Source: Beaufortia kweichowensis (taxonomy: Eukaryota; Chordata; Actinopteri; Cypriniformes; Gastromyzontidae). From it: a stretch of 64,000 nucleotides of DNA. The stretch lies in NCBI GenBank assembly GCA_019155185.1, contig CM032797.1:9286881-9350880 (forward strand), written 5' to 3'. Positions within the stretch are counted from its first letter, which is position 1. Every line of letters begins with the position of its first letter. This document shows, piece after piece, positions 12,100 through 25,100 of the stretch. Both the position numbers and the translations under genes were made by a program. The notes below the pieces were generated by a model, which worked only from the letters and a program-made list of their open reading frames with translations, made no database searches and was not told the origin of the DNA.

Positions 12100-13350
12100 T
12101 ACCATTTCGCATTTGAAAATTCATTACATGCTTTATATTTTTACGCTGCTGTTGTCAAATATCGCCAATTATATCCTTACACAATTGACCCATTCCGCTT
12201 CGGTGCGAGAATCCGTTCCGCATTTTGCAAAACTCTTGTGCGTGGAAAAAAGTCGCCTCACCTGCTGAGCTCTCCAACATATTACTCCGCAGGGTCAGTT
12301 TATAATATTTTTATTTTGCAATAGTTTTCTTAAACGACTGTTTATGCATTATAAATGTTCTACGGTGTTATTACCAAGAATAATACAATGTATTTTTAAA
12401 TGAGAATACGTTATTTATCGCAATGACGTGCTTGATGTTATGGTACTACTTAACATGGTATCGCTCGCAGGGCGTAATTCGGCTACACTCAAATATGGCT
12501 ACCATGGAGTGCGAGCTATAACTTTAATATTTGTATTATAACCGAAATGTAACTGCTTTATTATCCGTTATATAGCCTCGTCTAAATCTCGTATTTGTGT
12601 TGCGTGCATGGCTAAAACGTAGGCAAGGAAACCATCTCGGTGCGTTTTGTTTTAATAAAGTGTTGCTCGAAATTACAGCTTGCTTCGCGAGCTGCTCGAA
12701 TTCGTCGGGATTGAAAGCTTGCGAGCGAAATCCGCTTTTGCTTTTCCATCGTTTCAGGATATTTTCGCTTTATTTTCCCGAATGTGGCGAGGGATCGGCT
12801 CCTGTCATCGCCTCGCTGGAGCTCGAGCTCAGATAGCGGTCGGTATGGCTTGTTTTCGCTCGAGCCTCGCTGGATGAGGGATGTAACCCGCAAGGATTTG
12901 GCGATGTGGGATGAAGCGGAATAAAGAAAAGTGATCCGTTCAAAACGAAGGAAAGCGACTGCTTTCTGCCCTTGGATTACACATCGGTCATTTTTGGGAT
13001 ATAAAAGTGGATTTTACCGGAATACGTATACAGTATCGCAGAAGATATCGCTTTGTCACGTTGGCTTATTTTCCTGAGGAATAGTGGTCTGTTCCTCCCC
13101 AACCCCCCAGCGCCACAAACACTAAACAAAAGTACTATATGTCACATATATGACGGTTCTTGTCATGAAGGAAACAAATAAAAATTGCTAGGGTCAAAGA
13201 GGTAAGTAAACGTCGATCGACCAGTGTGTTGTGTTGTGTTTCTCGTATCATTTGCGAGAGATTTTTGTCGTTGATATCGCGTTTCACAATTTATTTGGAC
13301 CGAGTCTGCAGCCTTTCTTTCTCTTATACTGCAACAAACCTCCTAATTTT
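12100..13350 (+). promoter_or_regulatory. kmt2c: CpG-rich promoter region of kmt2c
   Basis: CpG dinucleotides become frequent from about 12,180 and fade after 13,350, in contrast to the AT-rich flanks. A consensus splice donor (G|GTAAGT) closes the presumed non-coding first exon at 13,201, and the start-codon exon follows 2.8 kb later. No clear TATA box sits at a fixed distance. The exact transcription start cannot be read from sequence alone. Confidence 0.6.
12900..13201 (+). other. kmt2c: kmt2c exon 1, non-coding (5' UTR); start uncertain
   Basis: The right boundary is the donor AAAGAG|GTAAGTAAAC. The left boundary is a guess; the transcription start may be anywhere from about 12,500 to 13,100. 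The exon is not joined to any coding frame: the KMT2C start codon lies in exon 2. A complete short upstream ORF (13 codons, 13,150-13,191, MTVLVMKETNKNC) ends 10 bases before the donor and could dampen translation. Confidence 0.5.
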
Positions 13351-16000
13351 CTGGTAAACCATTAGAAGATCTTTAACAGACCTTGCATCTTTACAGACAC
13401 CACCTTTAATGGGCCGTTATATGATTCCCGCTTGGATAGGCGACTCAGGGCTTGAGTAATGTTTCCAAGTTAACGAAGCCGGCTACAAGGCCTCTACTGT
13501 ACCCACTTATAACCTTTCCTTCGCATTTGCACTCATCTTACCACTGTAACACCGACACATTTTAAGTTGTCATTAGTTTGAACTCGCTGATCAACAGCAG
13601 AGGGACAAACGTTGCGTTTTTTAGACAAGTGATAGAGCAAGGTTTAGCATTTGAGCTTCCTAAGCAGTGCCAGTCCGCCTCTCGCATACAAAGTCACCGC
13701 TTTTCAATGTTTCTCTTACTGTAAAATAAGGATTTAACAAGGCAACGTTGGGGTATTTCATGGTAAGATGGCATTATTGGCACCCTGCGCATAAATCGCT
13801 CTGAAACACAAAGCTCTGGAGACAAGTGAACAAAGGCAAAAAGCTGGACATGCCCCCTCATGTGAAGAAGCACTTGCTTTGTGTGCTTCTGTTGTTTCCA
13901 GAGGGCTATCCTTCTGACTTGAGCTTTATTCTTGCATGTGGTGTGACATCAGATCATTGCAATATATATTTTGATATGCATTAAAAGATGCTTTTAGTGT
14001 ATGTACAAGTACAGTATGAAGATGTCTCAGAAGAATTAATTGTTTAGGGACCTACGAGTTCTGATAACTTGGGAGAAGTCTTTTATACTATTTTATCGTT
14101 TTATAAGTTAGATGGACAGACATCAGACATCCCAGTGTTCTCGGAGAGTTTGTCTGTATGTTGATATTTCTGAGGTTTCTTCAGATGTGACTAGCCCTAT
14201 ATAAATAAAATACATATGCTAAAAAGTCATGTGCTGTTGCCAAGTATGGTGGAGTCTATTTCGACCTGTTCTCAAATCTTAAAAATACTTTAAATTGTGT
14301 TTGTTTTGGATATTGCTGTTAAATTGTGGATGGTTGTTTCATTAAGTCCAAAGGAAAGTTTAATCAACATGTACAACAATAACATGTTGCGCTGAAGACC
14401 TCTTTTTATAGTTATCATTGGTTTTAACTGTTCTATAAAAAACTTCACATTGTCTTGGATGCGTGTTATTATGTATGTGTGAATAAAGTGCAAGAGCTGC
14501 ATTTCCCAAAATAAATCCAAAGTTATTGATAATTTTGCATGCTCAGTCTCATGACTCCATTCTCTGTTACACAAATTTTGCTTAGACATGGCGATACAGA
14601 TGTTTACCACGTAGTCTGCAGAGGTATTGTGTTTTGGACGTAACCCTTCTAGTTTAAAGAAGCTACTTGCTTTCAGGTAGATTTAGTGTTAAATTTAGGG
14701 CTATATTAACTTGTCATTTGAAATTTTACAAAGTAACCTTATTAACAGATGCATTCATTGAATTACTTTTTTATGGACCCACATATTGATGACTTATTCT
14801 GCACACAATGTACCTTCCTCAATCCCACCTGCCACAGACTTGTAAATAGCACATCATGGTTCACCACTGTAATGTAAACTTAACCCTGCTGAAAGGGCTG
14901 TTAAAAAAGGGATAACCCTTTAACGTGTCCCCCCACTTCCTGTTTCAAAAGGAAATGCGTCCACATGGAAAATTGTGCTCATCAAGCTTTTCCGTGGGGT
15001 CTTTAAATGACCGCCAAACACAGTTGTGTTCATACAGGCTAATGGTAATGCACACAGCCTCGTTGAAGGCTTGACTCCACCATGTGAGGTCTAATTGTTT
15101 ACTCAAGGCTGGATACAATAAGCGCAGCCCAGGGAGGGATCACACGTAGTTCCCGGAAAAGACAGCATCCCGTTGGCAGTATGCCTCGTCAGCTGAGTGG
15201 ACAGGTTGGCAGAAGCACCATGCAGAGCAGGCGCAAAGGGTCAGCACTGTGAATTCGGTAGAGCAGCAGCTAACAATATGCACCGCATTTAGGATGAATA
15301 CAATAACACAGCTAAATCTTGGGTTTGTCAGTGTGGCATTCTCAATCATAGGGTGCTTTTCTAGGAAGACTGGTCTGAAATCTGGTCTAGAAAGCCTACC
15401 GTCTTTATAGTAACATTTATTTTTTTTACTTTTTTGTCTAAACTGGTGATGTAAAACATCAATCAAAATAATTGAAAATGTGATTGTACAGATGGTAGGC
15501 ATTTTTAATTAAGAATCATTTTTAATATACACTATTTTTGTGAAAACCTTTTCTATCAGAAAATTGTGTGGGATGTTTTTATATGAATTAATAAACATGC
15601 AAACTCTTGTTTTGACAAATTTTTATAAAACTCTGGTTCAGTTGTAAGTAGGAGTCTTGTATGCTCCCTGCAATGAGAAATTTATACAAACGTATAAAAT
15701 TATTGTTTTTGCATTAATCCCAGGTATTATGTTCTCCACTTGTATTACTGGTCTTTAAAGAAATCGAAATTAAAACCACGCTAGTTTGAGAATGTAAATT
15801 TGTTGCAGAGAGGGTGGAAAACATGCAGTGTTAAAAGCTTTCTTGAAAATTATTTATGTTCGCATTTACAAGGCAGACACCTCTGTGTGTTTGTTATGCA
15901 ATTCTTTGATGCGCAGTTAGTCTACAGGTTCTTTGTAATCATCACCTCTATTGTAAACGTGACTAAGCTAAGTGTATTGCTTTTCTCATTTCTGTCACAG
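13202..16000 (+). other. kmt2c: kmt2c intron 1 (2.8 kb)
   Basis: Splits the 5' UTR. The end is TTTTCTCATTTCTGTCACAG, a strong acceptor. I see no exon or recognisable repeat in it. The 120-codon minus-strand open frame at 15,140-15,502 has no family match. Confidence 0.7.
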
Positions 16001-16183
16001 AATGTCATCAGAGGAGAAAAGTCTGGAGCCCTCTGACAAAGGACCCTCGCCACCCCCTAGCAGCTCTGGGGCCACTCCCACTGGAAGTCCAGCCCCCACA
16101 GATAAGCGGCCCCGTGGCCGCCCTCGTAAGGACGTGTTATCCACGCCACCACCGCTTCCGTCTGTGTCCAAACAGAGAAAGAA
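16001..16183 (+). CDS. kmt2c: kmt2c exon 2 (start codon, AT-hook), residues 1-61
   Basis: The ATG at 16,002 lies one base after the acceptor CAG|A. A Ser/Pro-rich leader is followed by the AT-hook RPRGRPRKD (residues 36-44), which binds the minor groove of AT-rich DNA. The end is AA|GTAAGT, phase 2; reading on would hit a stop at once. In human the equivalent coding segment is joined to the 5' UTR in exon 1. Confidence 0.96.
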
Positions 16184-19100
16184 GTAAGTTCAACTTACCT
16201 TTGATGTAACGCAGAAAAGAGATGATTATGATATTGCCTGTGCCAACACTTCTTATTGAGTATGTTTGCATGCCCTTTATTGCTTTTACTTCTCATGATA
16301 TTGGTAATGCTTCTCCAATACATGTAAAGTGGGACTTTGGTTGTCAGTGTGGGTGGGGGTATTTAGTGCAATGAAACAGAAATAGAAACCAAGCAATTGA
16401 CATCATAGTTACGCTTGTTGCTCTCATGACTGGATGTGTAAAATACAAACTCGTTTTTAAACATGGAAGAGATCACTTTTATTACTTGTTGTGTCATTTA
16501 TCTAAACTAATCTCAGAATGTGTGCCATTACACATTAAGAGTAATGCATAGAAGAAACAGTTGAAGATGGAAAAAACACGGACACCTGTCCATGGAGATC
16601 TTTGCTAAGATAATACCTTCTCTGATATGTCTCTGACAGACAGAATGGAGCTTTCAATTAAACCCCTCCAAACCCTTAAGCTATTTACTCATGAAATACA
16701 TTCAGAGAATTCATTAGAGTCCGTTTAACGTGAAGCACGTGTTTAGAGTTTACCTGACAGGTGGTATGATCCAGGGATGGGCTTCAGGCATACAGGAAAC
16801 AGTTATTGAACTGTAATTCTTGTCAGACTTCCTCTATTTCACATCAGCATTTGAGAGAAGTATGTGCATCTATGTGGCTTACATAATCATCTAAATGGAG
16901 GGGATGTGCCAGGCAGTTTTCCTGAGGGAATTAATTATATAGGAGCGTTTGAAGTGAAAAGCGCAGGTGTCTCTACTAGCCTAGGAGCTAACTATGAACG
17001 TTTAGGGTGTGATGTCAGTAGCTGTGCATTGGAGCTGTGCAATGCAATGTGTATTTTATTTATTGATGTTACAAAATTGTAGATCAGATACAGATAGACA
17101 TAATTTTTGAAACAACGTGTGTGGTGTTTGGCCATGCAGTAGTCGCTGCCACAATGCTAGGATAGTGGTTGCCAGGGTGTTGCTATGTGTTTGCTATGGT
17201 GATGTGAGTGGATTTATAACGTCACAGAAGTTGCTAGGATGTTTTAGGCGGTTGCCAGGTGATTGTTTACTGTCTGAGTCAACTGTGTTTGTGACTTACT
17301 GCTTAGATACAGTTTTTGCCCATTTCATTGTCTGTTGGTCAAAAATCATAAGTCTGGTTGCCTAAAAATAAAAGCAAACAAAGCTTGCTTTGAGTTACGT
17401 GTTGTGCATTTATTTTTACTTCACTTTCCATGTTGTTGCATACTTTTTGATTTACTCACTTTCAGTTTAGTGGAACAGTAAAGTTTGAATTTGGCCTCAT
17501 ACTGTGTACTATAGGGAACTATAAGGTTTGTTTTTACTAGCTGAGAGCATCTGCTCCTTCCAATCCATTTTGCAGTTCCATTCCAGATTTTATACCCTAC
17601 ATCTTTGTTGGCACTACTTCCTAAAACAGATTTTTTTCACTGTATGGTGGGATCATGGGGATAAGTTATAGGTCTCAGGGCTTGGGGGTTGGGTGCTGTG
17701 CAAGCCTTAATGGACCATGTATTTCTGTTTTGCCCTCTTTTCTTTTTATGTACGTATAATACAGACCAATAGCGGATCATGGTGTTTATACACAAGTATG
17801 AATTAATTTGTATGTGTTGCAGAATGATTTTTATTTAACGTATAGCGTTGACTACATTGCGTAGTGACATTTGACAGGGAATTGCAGGTGTGTACCAGAT
17901 GATATTACTTCCATCATGCATTATGCTTCATATTTTGACCTGAATAGGACCAAGATCTACTATTTTGAAGTTACATTGCAGTTAGCAGGGTTTGGCCATT
18001 CAAAGATTATGTTGAATCAGTTGGAGATACTTGTAGTTTTGGTTTGTAATAAAGACTAAGGCTCAGATTTTGATGTGATAAATGTACTTCTATATATCTA
18101 GTGCACAGACTGATTGAAGTTATTATTAAATATTGACCTGATTTTAACTACTTATATATACATAAAACATGTGCATGTTATTCGTTTTTTGTGCATAATT
18201 TATTGATGTTTGTCTACATAATATTTAATTGAAATGCAATAATTGAAATTTGTTTTGTCTCTGAAATAACTTTTCTGCCGACATCACCTGTGTTTGCTTA
18301 TGTTAGTTTCTGGTTCATTCGGTAAGGCCAGTGTTTTTCAGTAGCATGTTTCCTGCGTGCCATCACCCAGACAGAAGTCATATTTGGCTGTCTGGGTACC
18401 ATGATGCATTTTTAATCCTCTGTCTATTACTAAGTCATCTTGGGGTTGGGCATGCAATTTCTTACTGCGGTGCCTCCATGTAACCAGTTTGTAGAGCTGA
18501 AAATTCACTCCAAAGGTGCAAGGCAACTAGACCTATTGATCCTCTAGTATCCTCTACCTATTGATCCTCAAAATAGACTTAGTCTGACTGTATGGCACAG
18601 TAGTGTATGTTAGTGTGTGACTGTGTTATATATGAATGATTTTCTCTTTATATCACAAATGGCAAATGTTACTGGTTATCTTGGTGCTCAGATTATTAAC
18701 ATGATCTTTGTCTTCTGTGCAAGTGACATTTGTTGTGCCTTGTTTGCATGCTTTGATAAAATTAGTGACAAGCAGATATTTAACTAGTACTCGACCAGAT
18801 ATAATATATCAGCATTGAATGCCCCTTAGCAAAATGCTCTTTCTATCTAGTGTCAAAATTCTTATTAATGAACATGGCGTTTATGCATGCATGCATTGTT
18901 TTTTTGTTTTAAAATATTTTTCGTGAAACTTTTTGAGTAAATATTGCATACAGTACCTACAGTGTTTTTCTTGGTGTGTTGTTACTAGATTGCATATACA
19001 CTATTGTTCAAAAGATTAGGGTCACTTATTCTTTGTTAATTTTGTCAGTATTATAGTAAACTCACATAAAATTGTATAATACAAATGCAGCTTTGGGAAT

Positions 19101-22100
19101 TATGTTGTGAGAGAAAGAAAATTGCAAATAAATAAAAAAATTTTGCATCTTCAGTGTAGTCACCCTTTGCCTAGAATTTGTAAAAATGTTCTATTGCCAT
19201 TTTCTCAACCAGATTATTGTGGTCTCACCCTGGGATGATTTTTAAATATTAAGATTCAGTCATCTTATTGGCATTTACATTTTTTTTTAATTAAATGTTG
19301 TCTGAATTATGTTTCTGTCTACACAAATAATTTTTAAGCATTTAAGCATACACTTTTAGATTAAAAGACTTTTAAGATTATAAGAAACATTTAAGTCAAG
19401 TGATACAGAACGGTTGTGTGTGTACTGTGTATATATATATAATTTTGTCCACCCTGATGTCTAGATATGGGTAAAACTACTAGATAAAAATATCAAATGC
19501 TTTTGTTTCTCAGGATTTGTGGACTGTGGTTTTTTGCTCCATGTACGTCTCTAACCTCTGGGGTGATATCCCATCAGTTTGTCAACGTTCAGCCTTGTTA
19601 ACTGTCTGGTATAGGAAGTCATTTGCAGGGAGGAGTCATTTTTGGCATTGGACAGACTGTGATTTCTCTCTCCAGTGGCACTGGTAATTACCCTTCCGTC
19701 CCTCACACTCCCTCCTTACAGCAGCCCTAGAGAGGGGCAGGCTTCTCTCTCAACTCTGCTTGTTGTACCTCCTCCAAATTCAATCTGAGACTTTAATTTG
19801 AATGCCTGACAATTATCACCCTGATGAAGTGATACATAGATCAGACAAGAAAGGCCCCCCACGGGATTCTGACAGCAGTTGATCTTTACTGCGCATTTGT
19901 GCGTTGGATTTGTAGGAGTGCGAGTGCAAATGAGATGGATGTGTTGTCTGTTAGTGAGACTATTAGTCAATGTCCAGGTTAGTTTGTCTAGTAGGGTTGT
20001 TGTAAGGTTTAACTAATTAACTTGACTTTTAAAAATTTTCCTTCTGTGTTAGTCATAATGAACAGTAACCCATATTACAGTAACTACATTAAATGAAACT
20101 ATTTGACATACATTTTAATATTTGCAAAAAAGAATATTTGATATACTTAGCATTTAATTCCTTTATATTCATATTATATTCTATGTAAAGTGCAAATACT
20201 GTATCTTAGTTGAAAACAATATTCAGTGCATAGATATCTGAAACCTTACTGTTACTGTATACACAGAGGAACTGAATGCGTCTATATGTGCTTTTGGTTT
20301 CAAAATGTTTTAGGGAAGCAGCATACAGACATATACAGACGTATATAGTCAGCTTCACCTTTCATCCATTGTTCTGTTTCGCATGAAATCCAAGCTTGAG
20401 ACTAAATCAGGGTGGTCCAATGCTACAGTCAGCCAATGTTAATGATGTGGAACCACTGTTTATATATAAAGCCTCTGTCTATTGATGCTATAGAGCAGTT
20501 TTGCAGTATATATGTGTAATATAAAGTAAGTACTAGACCGTGCATAGTTCAGGTTAAATTGCAGGCCTGTGAGTACTACTTGTTCCAAAAAACTGGAGCG
20601 TCATGAAACACCATAGCAACGGTGTCAGGCTGCAGACTTTCTGAAGGTAAACTCATGCTTTTGGCAGTGTGTTGATGTTCCCATTAACACCGTCACTATT
20701 AAATGAATGAGAGAAAAAGAGGAACACATTATTGGCATCAGTAAAGGTAATGCAAATTTGAGAGATTTTGGACAAACCCACTCTTATTCCACACACGCAC
20801 ATTCACATGTCTCTGAATATCTATATTGAACTGTGTGCTGCAGAACTGCTGTTTGGCTGCGTTGACAATTTTATTACTAGTAGAGAACTGCAGAGCGAGT
20901 TGTTGCTGATGACACGCCTATGGATGCCTTGCTTTTAGCATCTGTTTGCTGTTACCAGGCTTCTTAGAGAAATAAAGGCATTCTTATATGCTCTCTTGGC
21001 TACATCACAATAATATTTTGAATGATAGTTGACAAGACTCCAGGGCTTAACATATTGGAACACACGTGCTTACTGCAAGGCATTGCCTTGTGACAGAAAA
21101 CAATTAATATTTTATGTCTTGTGATAAAACACTCATGACAATGAAAACCCTATCGACATGGCACCATTTTGAATTAAAGCGCTAAATAAACTCAAAATAT
21201 TCTCTCACAAAATGCATTGTTTGGCTTCAGAAGACATAAATTAAAGTTATTTATTGTATTTTTTACTTTTGTATAAGCCACCAGGCATTTGTCACCAGTA
21301 ATCAACAGAAAACAACAGGACAGGATCAGAAAATGATCCAAACTAAAAATTAGAGATGAATCTGCATCCAATCTTCCATAAAGGAGCTTAACAATAAAGC
21401 AAAACCCTGTTTAGTGTGTAATGAATGGCCGCACAGAGCAGGTTTGTGTATATACACAATGAGACAGGCTCCGCCCTCAAGGCCTTTCAGGAAATGAGGA
21501 AATGGCATCTTCATGTATGTTCCTCTATTTAGTGGCAGCTTTAATGAGAGGTCCCATGCACGTTACTTCCTCCTCAGCGGATGTAAATGCATGTGCCCGC
21601 ACTCAACCACACATTTTCACACGGCCGCCCCACCCTTGCCCAGGGCTGTCTGTGGACACTCTATTAGGATTCAGTGACAGCTGTGACTATATTTAACTAA
21701 ATTACGATCAGCCGGTGTAAGAATGGTACTGAAGCTCTCATCTCTTTTCCAGGAACCGTGGGCGAGGGAAAGCTCTGGTGGAGGATGAAGACAGCACAGA
21801 TGGAATGGAGACCACAGAAACAGGAAGCACACAGGAAACAGGTAAATCCAGCCCTCCTGCTCACGTCTTTCCCTCCTATCTCAGACCGTTTGCACACAAT
21901 ACAGCAATAGAATTATATATTGTAATCTGGATCACACCATTACAATCCTTTATTTTTAGCGTATAGTTGAGGGTGTTCACCTGAAGCTACAGTGTGTTTT
22001 GCATTGACACATACTTGCTTTGAATGCATTGCCGATTCAGTCATGAATACGACTGATCAAAAACTAGTTTAGTCTATTTGCCAATTTTATTTATTGTTTG

Positions 22101-25100
22101 TGCTGTATTCTGTGTTTGTTTATAGCACTATTTGCAGAAAGGTGGCCATGACAGGTTAAATTGCATTGGCTGTGCAAAGGTTGTGGGTATGATTCCCAGG
22201 GAACACAAAATGTATACCTTGAATGCACTGTAAGTCGCTTTGGATAATAGCAAACAACCCACACTCCCTTTGAGTTTATCTGTGAGACGTTGAGAGCCTT
22301 CCCAAACAGACCAATCGATTCTCTCAGTTTCATTTGTAGCGAATTCCCCAATCATTTTCTGACTTTCGCTCATTTTTCTGGCTGGGTCTCCCCATCTCCC
22401 TCCTCCCCCAACGTACCCTCTTCAAACATCTTCTCCACCGCCGTTCCTTTGCTTTCCTGTCTCAGTCTTTTCTCTCAGCCATCACATCCCCCCTCCCTTA
22501 AGAGCGAGCGAGGCAGCCTCTCCTTCGAGGCAGCCGAGGCTGTTCCAATGATAAACAAAATCACAATGTGGAGCCCTGAATTGATTTTCTTTCCCAGCTG
22601 TGCAGTCAATCTAACTCAAACCTCGGCCGGCCAAGGAGGAGCTTTCAAGAGGCTCGGCCGTCCACACTCCTTGAGCAGGATTGATGAGATTTTCGTCCGT
22701 CTCCACATGGCTTCGCTCTCTAGCTCTAATTGAAAGGATTTGACTCCAGCCACAGCATTTCTGCTCTGGAGTCTCCAACCCCCCATCCCACCCCACCTCT
22801 CAAAGCGTCTGATTGAGGTTCACAGCAGCCAGTGGAAGCTAATGCCCTCTGAAAGCCTTTTAAAATCTCATCTTGTGCATTTTCCCCTCATTTTCTGGGC
22901 CCTTTTAGCTGCTTGTGGCTGCTGGCCATGTGTGGTTTCTCAGAACTGGCTAAGGTTCACATTCAGCTTGATTATTACTTGTTTTAGTTGTGATTGAGTT
23001 TGGACTGTCTTGAACTTTGAAGCGGTGTATAATTATTATCTGTGTTATTGTTCACAGTGTTCAGTATTTGTTCAAGCCCTTGTTAACCCAAATATGAGAA
23101 GTCTCTTACATTTACTACTCTCATGCGTTCCCATATGTATATGACTTCTTTTAGCACAAAATAATAATTTATATTAAAATGCCATCCTGTTTGCTTCTTA
23201 TTTATTAATACCTTTAAATCTCATTGCTTCTTGCGTGTCTTGTAGCTAGGTGTCATATGAGTGTTATAAAACATGCAGGAACCAATGAAATTCAAAATTA
23301 TTTACGTGACACAGTATATGAAATTGACATTTGAATATTCAGTTATTAACATTTGGCATTAGAAAATTATTACAAAATGTTTATATCTCTTATCTTTATA
23401 TCACCATTTCCTAACAGTATTCTGTTTTTATATTCATTTGATAAAGATGCTAAATTGAATCGGTTGAATTGTGTGATCTGCTTGCTTGTGCAAAACCACC
23501 ACAGTGCTAGTGTGCTAGTGAAGTTTGGCTTATTTGTAGACCCTAATTTGTAATAGCTGTTGAAGTTCCACTGAATCTCAGAGTACATCTGTAAGATTAG
23601 ACCGCAGTGGGTAAGACGAATACAGGAGGTGGTTGAGAGCGGCTGTGGTTTCAATGCGGTCTATTTAAAACCACTACAAAGTCCCAACTCGCTCTGCACT
23701 GTTAGTCACAGGTGACTCACACCTCTAATTATCTACTTTGTGTATGTTCTTAAAGCATCAGTTTTCCCAGTTTTTCTCTGATTAACACATAGCACATGTG
23801 CTCTTGATATTTCTCCTTTAATCAACCGAGGAACCAAAAAACTTGGCTTTCTCTGAATTTGGTTACTGTTGAATTCATTCACATCATTTGGGATTTTCAC
23901 AATAAGAAATTTTGGTTTGGAACTGAACGGCAAGTTCACTGGAAGCAATTTGCTCTGTTTACAATATATTAAGATTTGGTGGATGAAAATTAATTTGAGG
24001 CAATAGGACATTCAGGCTTGCAAAAATGCAAAAACAAGCGATTGATCATATTTAACCTTTTTCGTGTCAGCACTTTAGATGAAAACTGTCATTCAGGGCT
24101 GTAGAGAACAGAACCAAACGAAATAAATATTTCACAAAATATCTTTTGAATACTTTTGTGTTCTACAGAAGAAAGTGTCATTAACAGATTTTGAATGACA
24201 TGAGTATAAATAAATAATGACAAAATCTACGTTTAGAAACAATTTAAGAAAATAATTTAGCTTCACAGCACAGTGAATTATTATGATTTTAATAAATTTC
24301 GTTTAACTACATCTATCTTGCTTTAAGCAAACAAAATACTGGTTAAGAATATAACAAGACTGGGTAAGATATGAATTATATCGGCCATAACCCCAAATTA
24401 TTTATCGACTGTGTGGCCAAAATATATCAGTGCATTTCTCATTCATGTCAATAAATCTGTGTGTGTGTCTCTTCCATCAGTCACTAAAGGGCAGCCGGAG
24501 GAGATGGAGGGCTCCACTGCTGTGTCAGTTCCAGGAGGGGGGGAGGAAGAGGAGCGGTCGTCATCGCCTCTTCCTGCGAGCTGTGAGACGGGGGCGGCAC
24601 AAACATCATCAGCCTTTGGAGAAGCTAAAAGCAGGTTAGAGCAGCATCCTCTCGCTGGGCTGAGTCACGGGTGGCGTGGGAAGCGTGCACTTGCGAACGT
24701 GTGCGTCTTGGTGTGAAAACTCATGAATGACTTTGTCTTTAAAACCTTTTTGACCATGTTACGTCTTTCCAAATAGTTAACAAAAACCAGATCTGTTGAC
24801 ATGTGTGTGTGTGTTGCTGGTTGCACTTTAAATGTATATGTACAGCTTCAGGATGGATCCTAATTATATTAGCTGTGGACAGAATAGCTTTTATACTACC
24901 CGCAGTATGGCATATACAATCTTAGAAATAAAGGTGACTTAACGTTTATTGTTCTCCAAAGATACTTCCAGTCAAAGGTTTTTTAAAGGACAACCTTTTT
25001 ATAATCTAATAAACCTTTTTTCAATACAAAGAACCTTTTATGCAATTTTAAAGTTCTGTGGATGTTAAAGGGATAGTTCATTCAAAAATAAAACTTATGT

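Larger units (their letters stand above)
3871..12100. other. Intergenic DNA upstream of kmt2c
   Basis: AT-rich sequence with no exon I can support. It contains SINE copies (5,401-5,582, 6,487-6,531, 9,530-9,655) and a short palindromic element (11,638-11,765), listed separately. Open frames of 60-133 codons are scattered on both strands, lack flanking splice or family signals, and several overlap the SINEs. Confidence 0.6.
16184..21752 (+). other. kmt2c: kmt2c intron 2 (5.6 kb, longest)
   Basis: Contains a GTTGCTAGG/GTTGCCAGG-type repeat (17,140-17,262) and a DNA-transposon remnant (18,998-19,265). No other recognisable feature was found. Confidence 0.7.
21842..24480 (+). other. kmt2c: kmt2c intron 3 (2.6 kb)
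   Basis: Contains a tRNA-derived SINE (22,141-22,251) directly followed by a GC-richer, repeat-free block (about 22,260-22,830), both listed separately. The rest is plain AT-rich intron. Confidence 0.7.

Noticed and set aside
15140..15502. 120-codon minus-strand open frame in intron 1
   Set aside because: No recognisable domain and Cys-rich by composition only; nothing supports transcription.
22290..22733. 147-codon + strand open frame in intron 3
   Set aside because: No family resemblance, no compatible splice sites, and it coincides with the GC-rich block whose composition lowers stop frequency.
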